Below are positions 6,555-15,753 of a stretch of DNA of 28,422 nt, piece by piece; within the stretch, counting starts at the first letter, position 1, and every line of letters begins with the position of its first letter. Source of the DNA: CAZOOM01 sp964460795 (GTDB lineage: Bacteria > Omnitrophota > Omnitrophia > Omnitrophales > Aquincolibacteriaceae); NCBI GenBank assembly GCA_964460795.1, contig CAYWRU010000042.1, positions 1-28,422 on the forward strand, given 5' to 3'. The notes under the pieces were generated by a model. The model did not search any database and was not told where the DNA came from. It saw nothing but the letters and a program-made list of their open reading frames with translations. The position numbers and the translations under genes are program-made.

Positions 6555-8273
6555 ATGAAAATGACGGGCAATTTTTCCAGGCAGCTTCAGTCCGCCAAAG
6601 GACAGATCCGCCGATTTTCGTGCGGACAGGGGCTGTTTCTTTTTTTTCTCATCTCCTTTGTTTCAGCTCCCCGGATTTTTGCGCAGGAAATGGATCGTTC
6701 CTTTGATTATTACATCCAGAATGGCTTGGTCTTTGACGGTCAATCCAGCCAGGGACAAAAAGTGGATGTGGGCATTAACGGAGATCGGATTGCTTTTCTT
6801 GGAAAAATCAACGAGCCTCATGCTGTTCATCTTATTTCCGCCAAAGGGTTGGTGGTGACGCCGGGGTTCATTGATGCTCACACCCATTCGGATTTTAATC
6901 CTCTGATTTATCCGGATCTTGCCAATAAAATTGAGCAGGGAGTAACCACAGAGATTGTTGGGAACTGCGGTATGTCTGCGGCTCCGATTATGGGCGCTCA
7001 AGCAAAACATATTCATGAAGTTTGGGCCCGAGAAGGGGTTCTCATCCCTTCTAAAATCTCGTGGAATTCCTACAAAGAGTATCGTGCCGAACTAAATTCA
7101 GAAGGCCTTTGGACAAATTTTGTGGGATTGGTGGGACACGGCAATTTGCGAACAGCTGTGATGGGCTATGATCCCCGGGCCGCTTCCGAGTCCGAGATTC
7201 TTGAGATGAAGAGGCTTCTTCGCGAGTCCATGGATCAAGGGGCTTTTGGGATTTCTTTCGGACTTTCCTATTTGCCCGGCGCTTATGCGGATGAAAAAGA
7301 GATCACTGAACTTTGCCGCGAAGCCGGGCAGCATTTGGGAGTGTGCACCTTCCATATCAAGAGTGAAGGAGTTCAGCTGCTTGAATCAATCAATACAGTT
7401 TTGAAGATTGCGCGAGTGACGCGGTCCAGGATTCAGATTTCACACCTGAAAGCCGGAGGAAAATCGAACTGGCCAAAAATCACGGAAGCTATCCGCATGA
7501 TTGAATCCGCCCGCCAAGAGGGGCTTTCTGTAGAAGCGGATTTTTATCCTTATGAAGCAGGTTATGCAGAGCTTGGGGCGATTCTTCCGGATGCGTTGTA
7601 CCAGCGAAAGGACCGCAATGCTTATTTTCGCGATCGCTCGAAACGTCAGAATCTTCTCGACCAGCTTCGAAAATATGATGACGAAGGACGATTTCACTGG
7701 GATTCGGTGATGGTGGCTTCTGTGGAGAACCCTCGGTACTGCGCTTTTGAAGGAATGACGCTCAAAGGAATTTCGCAGAAGTTCAAAGTAGAACCGGAGA
7801 AATTTCTCATCGATATTCTTGCAGATACGAATTTTGAGGTCAGCGCCTTTTATTTTTCTCAGCATCAGAAAGTCATTGATCAAGTTGCGGTACAGCCTTG
7901 GGTGAGTCTTGGCAGTGACAGCATTGCCGATGGAACTCGCAAACCCCATCCGCGTTGTTTTGGAAATTTTCCGAAGTTTCTTAAAGAGTATATGCGAGGT
8001 CAAAAAAAGGTGAATTTGGGCGATGCGGTTAAAAGAATGAGCGCTCTTCCTGCTGAACAATTTAATCTCAAGAACCGCGGCCGAATTGAAGTAGGTGCTT
8101 ACGCGGATATTGCAATTTGGGACGCCGGTGAAATTGAAGATCAGGCCACTTACCTGGATCCCCATCAGGGTAATCGTGGTATTCGTTGGGTTTTTGTAAA
8201 TGGACAGCCGACGCTAGCTAAAGGTAAGATCACAGCGGATAAGTCCGGCCATCTACTTTCCTCTCAAGGGTAG
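6555..8273 (+). CDS. secreted N-acyl-D-amino-acid deacylase (D-aminoacylase family)
   Basis: A 572-residue zinc amidohydrolase that would release D-amino acids from N-acyl derivatives. A hydrophobic stretch at about residues 29-46 ending in RIFAQ acts as a signal peptide after an unusually long basic N-terminus. Amidohydrolase motifs in order: PGFIDAHTHSD (HxH), GVTTEIVGNCGMSAAP (metal-ligand Cys), FHIKSEG and QISHLKAGG (His ligands), and GSDS (catalytic Asp). The C-terminus NLKNRGRIEVGAYADIAIWD is typical of the superfamily. These correspond to the Cys/His/His/Asp set known from Alcaligenes D-aminoacylase. The substrate (free acyl-D-amino acid or peptidoglycan-derived) is not decided. ATG 6555 follows AAGAAG at 6545-6550; an upstream TTG at 6531 is possible. 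Probably co-transcribed with queF. Confidence 0.85.
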   Translation: MKMTGNFSRQLQSAKGQIRRFSCGQGLFLFFLISFVSAPRIFAQEMDRSFDYYIQNGLVFDGQSSQGQKVDVGINGDRIAFLGKINEPHAVHLISAKGLVVTPGFIDAHTHSDFNPLIYPDLANKIEQGVTTEIVGNCGMSAAPIMGAQAKHIHEVWAREGVLIPSKISWNSYKEYRAELNSEGLWTNFVGLVGHGNLRTAVMGYDPRAASESEILEMKRLLRESMDQGAFGISFGLSYLPGAYADEKEITELCREAGQHLGVCTFHIKSEGVQLLESINTVLKIARVTRSRIQISHLKAGGKSNWPKITEAIRMIESARQEGLSVEADFYPYEAGYAELGAILPDALYQRKDRNAYFRDRSKRQNLLDQLRKYDDEGRFHWDSVMVASVENPRYCAFEGMTLKGISQKFKVEPEKFLIDILADTNFEVSAFYFSQHQKVIDQVAVQPWVSLGSDSIADGTRKPHPRCFGNFPKFLKEYMRGQKKVNLGDAVKRMSALPAEQFNLKNRGRIEVGAYADIAIWDAGEIEDQATYLDPHQGNRGIRWVFVNGQPTLAKGKITADKSGHLLSSQG

Positions 8274-8391
8274 TCTGCAAGTTTTGCACATCAGGCACTT
8301 TCAAAAACTTCTTAAAAATATTTAATACCTGTTAAAAAATCGGCATTTTATTGGTCAGACGGAACACATAATTCAATTTAATAATGTATGT

Positions 8392-8483
8392 TTGATCAGT
8401 AATGATAATTAATGATATATATTACTATATAATTAAATACACATAATTATTCAGGCATGGTATGCTTTTTATAAGGCTATAAT
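8392..8483 (+). promoter_or_regulatory. AT-rich promoter region of the Tad-like module
   Basis: 8330-8490 is far richer in A and T than anything nearby. Candidate promoters: TTGATC (8392-8397) with ATATAT after 17 nt, and a consensus TATAAT at 8478-8483 without a good -35. The latter would start a transcript near 8490, about 20 nt before the preferred start of the first gene, ahead of which lies a good ribosome site (AGGAAGAAGGAAG, 8493-8505). The AT-rich tract could also be a binding site for a nucleoid protein. Confidence 0.4.
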
Positions 8484-8510
8484 AACTTAATGAGGAAGAA
8501 GGAAGATCGA

Positions 8511-9404
8511 ATGATGCAAAGTGCAGCGGATATAAATTGGGATGCAGAGAAAAAATCCAAGGGATTTTCCCGCGTACCATCTCAAAGTCACAAAGGTTCG
8601 TCATCGCCTGAAGCAACAAGATTCAGCGCGAACCGTCCTCGCGTATGGATGCGAGGTCAAGCGATGGTTGAGCTGGGGATTGTGGCACCCATTGTAGTAG
8701 TAGGAATGTTGATGTGGACGCAGATTAATCAGATGACGAGTACGCAGCACCGGCTCATGGCTTCGGCCTATGAAGGAACTAAAATCACGTCGCAATTTAC
8801 CAATCTCTATATCACAGAATGTCTCAATCCGCATGACCTAAGAGAACGTGTCATGGGCATGTGTTCAGCATTAATATCAAAGTCAGAATGCGAGGCGCGC
8901 TTTTCCGGCCGCGTCCCTGAACACGAAGTCGACCATGACCATGGAGAGGGAGAGTCTGGGGGCCGGCTCAGCCCTGAAGAGAAGGAGAAGATTTTCAATG
9001 ATCTGGAAGAACTGCTTTCCCGAAAAACATTATGCCAGATCATGAAGGAAAGAACTGCTCAAGCAATGGATTATTGGAAGCTGGCAACGAAAGGCGAGGG
9101 ATCTCCATCGTATACACTAAAACCGGCCCACTACTGCAAGGACGGGGATGGAAATTTTTATGATGAATGTTTATCCATACCTAAAAATACAAATGTGAAT
9201 GAATTTGTAGGAGTAGAAGCAGAGTATCCCAAAGCTTATGCCTTGGCGGGAATTTTTGGAGTCACAAAACATAAAGCAAAGTCAGTGACCTTATTAAGAA
9301 GTTTTCGGACAGACTCGGGAGGTTTGCGAATTCCCGAGGGTAGTGAAGGATGTGTTTTTGGAGTAAGAACCGGTATGAGTGTCCGATATTTTTGCGGTCA
9401 ATGA
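8511..9404 (+). CDS. TadE-like pseudopilin with long C-terminal domain
   Basis: A 297-residue protein with a TadE-type prepilin signature. A basic, polar leader of about 40 residues ends in RG-QAMVELGIVAPIVVVGM, where the G-Q bond is the expected prepilin-peptidase site, E is the +5 glutamate, and a single membrane helix follows. The remaining ~230 residues are extracytoplasmic and carry several cysteines, an acidic His-rich stretch (HEVDHDHGEGE) and no recognised domain. It is longer than usual TadE (about 150-200). ATG 8511 is chosen over ATG 8490 because of the strong purine-rich ribosome site at 8493-8505. It is the first gene of a four-gene run; the second gene starts 10 nt after it. Family call is good; function as a minor pilin is inference. 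Confidence 0.75.
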   Translation: MMQSAADINWDAEKKSKGFSRVPSQSHKGSSSPEATRFSANRPRVWMRGQAMVELGIVAPIVVVGMLMWTQINQMTSTQHRLMASAYEGTKITSQFTNLYITECLNPHDLRERVMGMCSALISKSECEARFSGRVPEHEVDHDHGEGESGGRLSPEEKEKIFNDLEELLSRKTLCQIMKERTAQAMDYWKLATKGEGSPSYTLKPAHYCKDGDGNFYDECLSIPKNTNVNEFVGVEAEYPKAYALAGIFGVTKHKAKSVTLLRSFRTDSGGLRIPEGSEGCVFGVRTGMSVRYFCGQ

Positions 9405-9414
9405 GGTGGGGACA

Positions 9415-9852
9415 ATGAGAATGCAGAAAACCTGCAGAAAAAATGAAAAAGGCCAGAGCTTAACGGAATTCGGATTAACAGCGCCGATTTTCGCGCTTCT
9501 GTTATTCGGATCCGTCCAGCTCCTCTTTATGCCGTATCAGAAGGCGATGATGGAAAAGGCGGTTTGGGATGCGAGCCGGGCTGCTGTGACAGCCACGACC
9601 GCGGATGAAGATCAAATTAAGGAAAAAATGGCTAAGGTTGTCGACCTCTACAAGCAGTTAGGGTATTTTGGAAATGATATGACCGTGGATTTTACAGAAG
9701 TCGAACAAGCGGACCAAGTGACTTTAACGGTTCCGCACCGCATTTTTTACCGTCTTGGGGTGAAGCTTGGAGAGAAGCCGGATTGGGACAGCCGTGCCGG
9801 TTCCTTTGAGAATTATAAGGGATCTCTTCCGGATACCGGAGGCGAAGCATGA
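9415..9852 (+). CDS. TadE-like pseudopilin
   Basis: A 145-residue TadE-family minor pilin. A short basic leader (MRMQKTCRKNEKG) is followed by the processing motif G-QSLTEFGLTAPIFALLLFG, with the +5 glutamate and a hydrophobic helix, then a small periplasmic domain with DQVTLTVPHRIFYRLG, similar to TadE ends. ATG 9415 is preceded by GAGGTGGGGA (9403-9412), a good ribosome site; upstream in-frame codons overlap the previous gene and lack one. Its TGA overlaps the next ATG (ATGA). TadE proteins are needed for assembly of Flp/Tad pili in characterised systems. Confidence 0.82.
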   Translation: MRMQKTCRKNEKGQSLTEFGLTAPIFALLLFGSVQLLFMPYQKAMMEKAVWDASRAAVTATTADEDQIKEKMAKVVDLYKQLGYFGNDMTVDFTEVEQADQVTLTVPHRIFYRLGVKLGEKPDWDSRAGSFENYKGSLPDTGGEA

Positions 9853-11222
9853 ACATAAAATCCCAAATTCCAAAATCCAAACTCCAAACCCTAAACAGTT
9901 CAACGATTTGGGATTCGGGATTTGGTGCTTGGGATTTTCTGGTTCGTCCGCTTCGTTCGTCTCGGGGGTCTTATTTGGTGTTACTGGCAATGATGACGGT
10001 TATTTTTGCCGGAGTCGGAGGAATGATTTTTGAAATGAATAAATCCATGGCTTTAAGAACGCATATGCAGAGTGTGGCCGATTTGGCAGCCTTGGCAGCC
10101 GGGCGCGAATATTTTGATAAAGAGGCGGAGATTGATTTTGACAGGATCCATACGATCATCAAAACCGTGGTGGATGAAAATGGACAGTGGTTGGGAAATT
10201 CAGCGAAATATGATATTGATAAGAGTGAAAACGGAGTCATGATGGGATTTTTTGAGGGCATCCGGCTGGCTCGGGATGAAGACGGAAAGTGGAAAGATTA
10301 TCAGTTTACGCCGTTCGACGCTCCTTATAGGCAATCGAATACCAAGATCAAGGAATTAATTACCACGAAACCCAACACAGAATCCAATTCAGTGCGGGTC
10401 GTCTTGGAAGCTAATGAGGATGCCGTAGCTCACATGCTGCAGGTTTTGGGACTGACGGGAAAAATGAAAGTGGAATCCATTGCACAGATTTGCGCAGACG
10501 GAAGTATTGCGCTTTATGGAATGTGCGCCGGAGGCGGAGAATTGATCTGTAACAACAACGGCATTCAAGATAATGATGAAACCGGAGTGGACTGCGGAGG
10601 CTCTGCCTGTCCCTCTTGCTGCGGAAATAATCAAGTGGATAGCGGAGAAGAATGCGACCGCGGCGGAACGAATGGAACGCCCTGTCCGGAACCGGCCTGG
10701 ACTTCAAGCGCTCCCGGCAATAGCTGTAATTATTGTTCTTTGCTGTGCACCAATGTAACTAAACATGGGCCGTACTGCGGTGACGGAAGCGTCCATGCTC
10801 CGGATGAGACGTGTGAACCGCCGAATACGGCAACATGCGATGCAAGTTGCCATACCTCACCGCCTCCCGCATGCCGATGGGTGAAGATCGCGGCTACGAT
10901 CGGAGGCTCGGGAAGCTCAGAAATCGAACTGGAAGTTGATCCTGCGGCCGGAGCAAAGCAGTATTATAAGAAAACCATTTCAGGGGCGGGAGGGAGTTTG
11001 TATAACGATAATTTATTCTGCATTGCTTCGAGTGCGAATATTACAAAAGCAAGTATAGTGCCGGGGGGAACTGCAGTTGATTTTACCCCGACGGCATCGG
11101 ATTGCGGCGAGTGTGATGTGCCGGCAACGCCGATGTGTTGTCCGATAGAAGGATGCGAGGAGCCGAAGGTGACGGACAAAGAGGGCCGCACCGAACTCCA
11201 GAAAGACCCCCATTTAGGGTAA
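9849..11222 (+). CDS. TadG-like protein with cysteine-rich repeats
   Basis: A 457-residue protein coupled to the preceding gene by ATGA. Residues about 3-30 are encoded by a dispersed palindromic repeat (9857-9938) rather than by normal TadG sequence. From residue 39, RGSYLVLLAMMTVIFAGVGG is the TadG-type anchor helix, followed by the conserved THMQSVADLAALAAG. Residues 60-225 are the periplasmic part. Residues 233-340 hold a DETGVDCGGSACPSC motif and two Myxococcus-type disulfide repeats (CGNNQVDSGEECD, CGDGSVHAPDETCE). The C-terminus is Cys-containing and unrecognised. A vWA domain often found in TadG is absent here but present in the next gene. The start is fixed by the overlap; whether the repeat-encoded leader is cleaved is unknown. 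Confidence 0.75.
   Translation: MNIKSQIPKSKLQTLNSSTIWDSGFGAWDFLVRPLRSSRGSYLVLLAMMTVIFAGVGGMIFEMNKSMALRTHMQSVADLAALAAGREYFDKEAEIDFDRIHTIIKTVVDENGQWLGNSAKYDIDKSENGVMMGFFEGIRLARDEDGKWKDYQFTPFDAPYRQSNTKIKELITTKPNTESNSVRVVLEANEDAVAHMLQVLGLTGKMKVESIAQICADGSIALYGMCAGGGELICNNNGIQDNDETGVDCGGSACPSCCGNNQVDSGEECDRGGTNGTPCPEPAWTSSAPGNSCNYCSLLCTNVTKHGPYCGDGSVHAPDETCEPPNTATCDASCHTSPPPACRWVKIAATIGGSGSSEIELEVDPAAGAKQYYKKTISGAGGSLYNDNLFCIASSANITKASIVPGGTAVDFTPTASDCGECDVPATPMCCPIEGCEEPKVTDKEGRTELQKDPHLG
9857..9938. repeat. dispersed palindromic repeat inside the TadG-like gene
   Basis: AAAATCCCAA at 9857-9866 pairs with TTGGGATTTT at 9929-9938, with repeating CCAAA / TTTGG blocks between. The core GGATTT-n-GTGCTT-n-GGATTT (9918-9937) recurs exactly in the intergenic element at 18631-18755 (core 18728-18747). 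It sits a few bases after the gene's ATG and keeps the frame open. Confidence 0.8.
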
Positions 11223-11226
11223 AAAA

Positions 11227-14200
11227 ATGAAAACTATTATCAAAAACATCATGGGAATTGGACCGCAGCAGTCAAAGGGCTATTTTTTCCTTCTGTTTTT
11301 TGGTGCTTGGTTTTTTCTGAGTTTTCAAATTGGATTTGCCCAGTCTCAGCATGCAGTGGAAACGCAGACTTATGCAAGCGGTACTGAAACTGTGACGGCA
11401 GACCTTACGATTAATCCCTATCAAGTGACCAAAGGGGGGCAAGTTCTGATCACCTGGAATTCAGTGGGGGCTGTCGGGGGATGCCGGGTGAGAAAAGATG
11501 GATCTAATTGGAAGACGGGAATAACAGGAAGCGAATATGCCACTAATATTAATTCCGATACGGAATTTACTTTGACTTGTACAGGATCCAGATCTTCCAG
11601 GACAGCGGAAGTTTCTCTGGAAGCCAAGGTGCTTCCGAAAGTGGATCTTTATATTACGGTCGATGGAACGGACTATGGCCTTAGTAAAACCGATTCCTTT
11701 TTTGCTCTTGTGCCCGGGACGGACTATCGCATTAAATGGCAGACAGAGGATGCCGCTAGTTGTATTGGGACCTCTTTTTCAACCAGTGGAGCACGCAATA
11801 ACACAACCGGAATTGCCAAGCGAGCCGATACCAGCATTCCTTTGACGACTTATACGTTGACCTGCGGCGGAGCGGGAGGAACTACTGTCATTGATAATGT
11901 GACTATTCAAGCCTCTTTAGCCACTCACATCGGAGTTCAAAGCCGCACTTTCGAATCTACCAGCTCTTTTGTGTCTGGATCCACGACGACCACGACTAAG
12001 GCGATTCTGACGGTGCAGCCTTTGATCGTTTCCTTTGGAGAAAAATCATTGATTACATGGAATTCCAATAATGCTTCCAGCTGTAATGTAAAACAGGATG
12101 GAATCAATTGGGCTGCAGGAACATCGGGTAGTAAAGAAACAGAGGGTCTTGAAATCGACACAACCTACATTCTTTCTTGTGATGGACCCAACAGCTTAAA
12201 TGCAGAAGCGGCCTTAACAGTTAAAGTGCTGCCTCGGGTTGATTTATATTTGACAAAGGGTAGTGTCGATTATGCCGTAGGACAAATCGGAGCAACGATT
12301 ACACTTCCAACCGGAACAGAGTATCTGCTTAAATGGCAGTCCACGCCTAATACAATCAGTTGCATCCCAACAGCTTTTGCCACTGGCGGTGTGCTAAATA
12401 ATACCACGGGGTTATCACAAACAGCGGCAGCGCCTGGAGCGCTTTACACGCTGACTTGCCAAGGGCCTGAAGGTGATACGGTCAATGACAGTGTGGCGGT
12501 CAATGCAGATGCCAGCGATGAATCCTCGCAGCAATCATCCTCCACATTTACACAAACTTATTATGAATCCGGGAATCCCATTGCCAATACCACAGCGGTG
12601 CTTATTGTGGATCCGCATACTGTCGCCTACGATGGACAGTCGCTCATTACTTGGAGATCGGAAGGAGCTAATGCTTGTACCTTGCAAAAGGCCGGAGTCA
12701 ATTGGAAGTCGGGTTTGTCGGGAAGCGATTCCGCGACTCATCTCACCAGTAATACGGATTTTACTCTGACTTGTAACGGTCCTCATGCGTTGGTGGCGAG
12801 CGTCACTTTAACCGTCAAAGTGCTTCCGAGTGTGGATCTTTATTTCACGGCTGAAACTCAAGATTATGGCCTCAACCGTAAAAATTCGATTTCCCTGATC
12901 ACTTCTGGAACGATGTATAAGCTCAAGTGGCAATCTTCGGGCGATGCCACAAGCTGTGTCGGTTCAGGCTTTGATACAGGAGGCGCAGCGGATAATACAG
13001 CCGGCATTGATAAAACAGCGGCTATAGCAGAGCCCATGACCACTTATATACTTACCTGCACAGGATCGGGCGGAAGTTCAAGCGACCGGGTCACAGTGAA
13101 TGTGTCGGATGCCGTGGTGCCCAATCCTCATTATGTATCGGCCTGCAGTCTTGATATTGCGCTTGCTTTAGACAACTCAGGATCCATTAGTGCGGCAGAG
13201 TTATTGCAAATGAAATCCGCGGTTAAATCTTTTGTGGATAAGATGCCGAGTACAGTCCAATTTTCCGTCACGAGTTTTGATAGAACAGCTACGAAAAGAA
13301 TCGGATTTACGGATAATAGAGATGCGATCTATGAAGCGATTGATTCTATTCCGGCCTGGACTTCGGGGGTTCCGCATGGAACCAATTGGCAGGATGGGCT
13401 CATCAAGGCTTGGAGCACTTATGATCCACGCTCCAATGCACCTAATCTGATTATTTTTGCGTCCGATGGTGTCCCTACCATTGACAATGTATCCGGGGAA
13501 GGAACCAAATTTGATAAGAAGTATGCCATGAGTGCGCGTGATGTGGCCAATGAAATTAAAACAGCAGGGACTCGAATTGTCACGGTTGGCATCGGTGTTG
13601 ATTCGTTAGCGCTGGAAAATCTTGCCATGCTTTCTGGCAGTGTCATCAACAGCGGCGATGTAAAGAGCGATGTTATTTCGACAAATTTTGATGATATGGC
13701 AGATGATATGTCGGCTTTAGTGACTAATACTTCGTGCGATTTAGAGTTTAATTTAGAAGCCGCAGCGCAGGATTGCACAGTCGTGGGTCATGCCAAAAAA
13801 GGCTCCATCCAATTGACTTGGGATAAACTTTCAACAGCAGACGCTTACTATCTTTACCGTACCAGCAATATCTCTAACGAACGCATTTTAGTGGGGCAGC
13901 CCTCCGCCAGCGGAAGGATCGGCTTTTTAGATTCTAATTTGGAAGTGGGAGTGGTCTATGGTTATCAAATCAGCGCTTTAATTGCCGGAGGAGGAGAGAC
14001 GCAGAAGAGTCCGAATCCGAAGATCTATGCATTTGTGAATGATAATTGTGCGATCCCTGAGTTTCGGGCTAGTTGCACCGCTTCTCCGAATCCGGCTGCT
14101 TTGAATCAAAGCGTCACCTGGACGGCTCATGCTGAGGGCGGAGTGGGCGGCTACAGCTATGTCTGGTCGGGAGCAGTTTCAGGATCAGGGGCTTCAAAAA

Positions 14201-15525
14201 CAGATTCTTATGATAGTCCCGGAACAAGGCACGCAACCTTGCTGGCGATTTCCGGAGGCGATTCGGCCACTGGAGAATGTCAGGTGACGGTGCCTCCAGG
14301 CGGGGGTACCTCCCATTGCAATTTTCCGGAAGGTCCGGATGATCATGTAGAGAATTATGTGGCGCCGCGGGCCGGATGTCTGAAAGTGGACACGGATGGA
14401 AGCGATTTTGATACAGGTCTTGCGGTCTATACCACCGATCCTTCCAGCGGACAAAAGGTTTTGGTGGCTTGCAATAATGATTGTGGAGCGGACAAAGTCG
14501 ACAGTGCCACGGTTTTTGAAACCGCTGCCGGAACTCAGTACGAAGTCCATGTGGTGAATGTGGCCGGAGATAATCTCGGCACGGTTCAGGTCCATTACAG
14601 TGTGGATGACAAAAACTGCAAAGAGACCCCGACCTGTGGTTCCGGAGAAGTTCTATCCAACGGCCATTGCTGTCCGATAGGTCAATCATGGAATGGCACA
14701 TCTTGTCTTGCAGGGAATGTCCTTACTATGATTCCAGTGCTTGAAGCAACGACAAGTACTAATCAAGCCAATATAAAAATGACCTCTTTAGCGACCGGTG
14801 AGAGGCTTTTTTTAACAGCGGCAGCAAAATATGAGGAAAATGAGCGAGGGTGGTGTCGTGATACTATGCAAAGTTACCTCCCGCCACAAATCCAAGCTGC
14901 GATGCAGACTTATTGGAATGGGAATTATGGAGATACGGATAATCTTAATGCGGGATGCCTTGGATACGTCGTGACTACTGATACGAGTTTCCCCGTTTTG
15001 CCTAACACAACTTACCCTGATAAAACTAAGCCTAATGAAATTCAAGCTGCCGAATTTGACGGGACTCAGGGACTTGTTATCGCAGATCCGGGTAACGGAC
15101 AAGATGTGCGTTTTAGTGTAACAAACAAAAAAATATGCGGTGCCCGAAGCAAATTTGGTATACGGAACACATTTTATGCCGAGGAAGCTTACATAGGTCT
15201 GCCAGGGACGTCACCTAATTTCCCGTCATCAGCCACGGATCAGCCGCACCATACCCAAACGAGTGATTATGAAAGACAGTTTTTCAAATGGTTTCCAGTG
15301 GATGTCAGCGGATCACGAGGGGTTCAGGTGAAATATGGGTTTCAAGAGCAAGAAAATAGCGGTAGTCGTTGGGATTCTACCGTTGAAATAGAAGGTTTTT
15401 GTGCGGAGGTATGCGGCGAGTCTAATTGGGAAAAAGAAAGGAGCTTATTTATTAATTATCCCGATCGCCCTCGCTACTTTGACTACGACGATGAATATTT
15501 CGACGTTTATTACTGCAAATCCTAA
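11227..15525 (+). CDS. large secreted Ig-repeat/vWA surface protein
   Basis: A 1432-residue secreted protein, probably an adhesin or pilus-associated tip. Signal peptide: residues 1-38 (…IGFA-Q). Three tandem units (from about residues 47, 239 and 443), each made of two Ig-like modules: LITWNS..A.SC...G.NW..G..GS....TLTC then VKVLP.VDLY...LKWQS...SC....TTYTLTC. The cysteine pairs suggest one disulfide per module. vWA domain at 640-836 with an intact MIDAS (D649-x-S-x-S, T719, D747). Then come an FN3-like module (848-937), a PKD-like module (943-1027), a PPC-like beta domain (1032-1126), a Cys-rich knot (1131-1160) and an unrecognised 270-residue C-terminus. The start follows AGGG at 11216; it begins 4 nt after the TadG-like gene. 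No sortase or autotransporter anchor is seen. Confidence 0.8.
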   Translation: MKTIIKNIMGIGPQQSKGYFFLLFFGAWFFLSFQIGFAQSQHAVETQTYASGTETVTADLTINPYQVTKGGQVLITWNSVGAVGGCRVRKDGSNWKTGITGSEYATNINSDTEFTLTCTGSRSSRTAEVSLEAKVLPKVDLYITVDGTDYGLSKTDSFFALVPGTDYRIKWQTEDAASCIGTSFSTSGARNNTTGIAKRADTSIPLTTYTLTCGGAGGTTVIDNVTIQASLATHIGVQSRTFESTSSFVSGSTTTTTKAILTVQPLIVSFGEKSLITWNSNNASSCNVKQDGINWAAGTSGSKETEGLEIDTTYILSCDGPNSLNAEAALTVKVLPRVDLYLTKGSVDYAVGQIGATITLPTGTEYLLKWQSTPNTISCIPTAFATGGVLNNTTGLSQTAAAPGALYTLTCQGPEGDTVNDSVAVNADASDESSQQSSSTFTQTYYESGNPIANTTAVLIVDPHTVAYDGQSLITWRSEGANACTLQKAGVNWKSGLSGSDSATHLTSNTDFTLTCNGPHALVASVTLTVKVLPSVDLYFTAETQDYGLNRKNSISLITSGTMYKLKWQSSGDATSCVGSGFDTGGAADNTAGIDKTAAIAEPMTTYILTCTGSGGSSSDRVTVNVSDAVVPNPHYVSACSLDIALALDNSGSISAAELLQMKSAVKSFVDKMPSTVQFSVTSFDRTATKRIGFTDNRDAIYEAIDSIPAWTSGVPHGTNWQDGLIKAWSTYDPRSNAPNLIIFASDGVPTIDNVSGEGTKFDKKYAMSARDVANEIKTAGTRIVTVGIGVDSLALENLAMLSGSVINSGDVKSDVISTNFDDMADDMSALVTNTSCDLEFNLEAAAQDCTVVGHAKKGSIQLTWDKLSTADAYYLYRTSNISNERILVGQPSASGRIGFLDSNLEVGVVYGYQISALIAGGGETQKSPNPKIYAFVNDNCAIPEFRASCTASPNPAALNQSVTWTAHAEGGVGGYSYVWSGAVSGSGASKTDSYDSPGTRHATLLAISGGDSATGECQVTVPPGGGTSHCNFPEGPDDHVENYVAPRAGCLKVDTDGSDFDTGLAVYTTDPSSGQKVLVACNNDCGADKVDSATVFETAAGTQYEVHVVNVAGDNLGTVQVHYSVDDKNCKETPTCGSGEVLSNGHCCPIGQSWNGTSCLAGNVLTMIPVLEATTSTNQANIKMTSLATGERLFLTAAAKYEENERGWCRDTMQSYLPPQIQAAMQTYWNGNYGDTDNLNAGCLGYVVTTDTSFPVLPNTTYPDKTKPNEIQAAEFDGTQGLVIADPGNGQDVRFSVTNKKICGARSKFGIRNTFYAEEAYIGLPGTSPNFPSSATDQPHHTQTSDYERQFFKWFPVDVSGSRGVQVKYGFQEQENSGSRWDSTVEIEGFCAEVCGESNWEKERSLFINYPDRPRYFDYDDEYFDVYYCKS
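11365..13140 (+). repeat. three tandem ~195-200-codon repeats
   Basis: The VKVLP-x-VDLY junction recurs at about 11629, 12223 and 12817 (period about 594 nt), each time between the same two Ig-like half modules. Units have diverged at the DNA level, so this is old protein-domain duplication rather than a recent DNA repeat. Confidence 0.8.
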
Positions 15526-15753
15526 GGATTAAACGAAGATTTATTGATCAAAAAGAGGTGGGTTAGGAGAAATTGTTGGGTCTAGCAATCTGTCATGAGT
15601 TCCGGCTGCGATCAACATGCCATCTCAGAGCCGCTAAAATTTGCCTCATGCAAAACCCCAATCCGGATCTTTCGTCCGGCAAAGTCATCTTGACTATTTT
15701 TTGTCTAAAAGCCATTCTATTTTCTTAAAATCTGCATCTAGAGGAATATTCCA

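Noticed and set aside
8454..8466. sigma-54-like GG/GC pair before the Tad-like module
   Set aside because: The GG and GC doublets are separated by 8 nt rather than the required 10.
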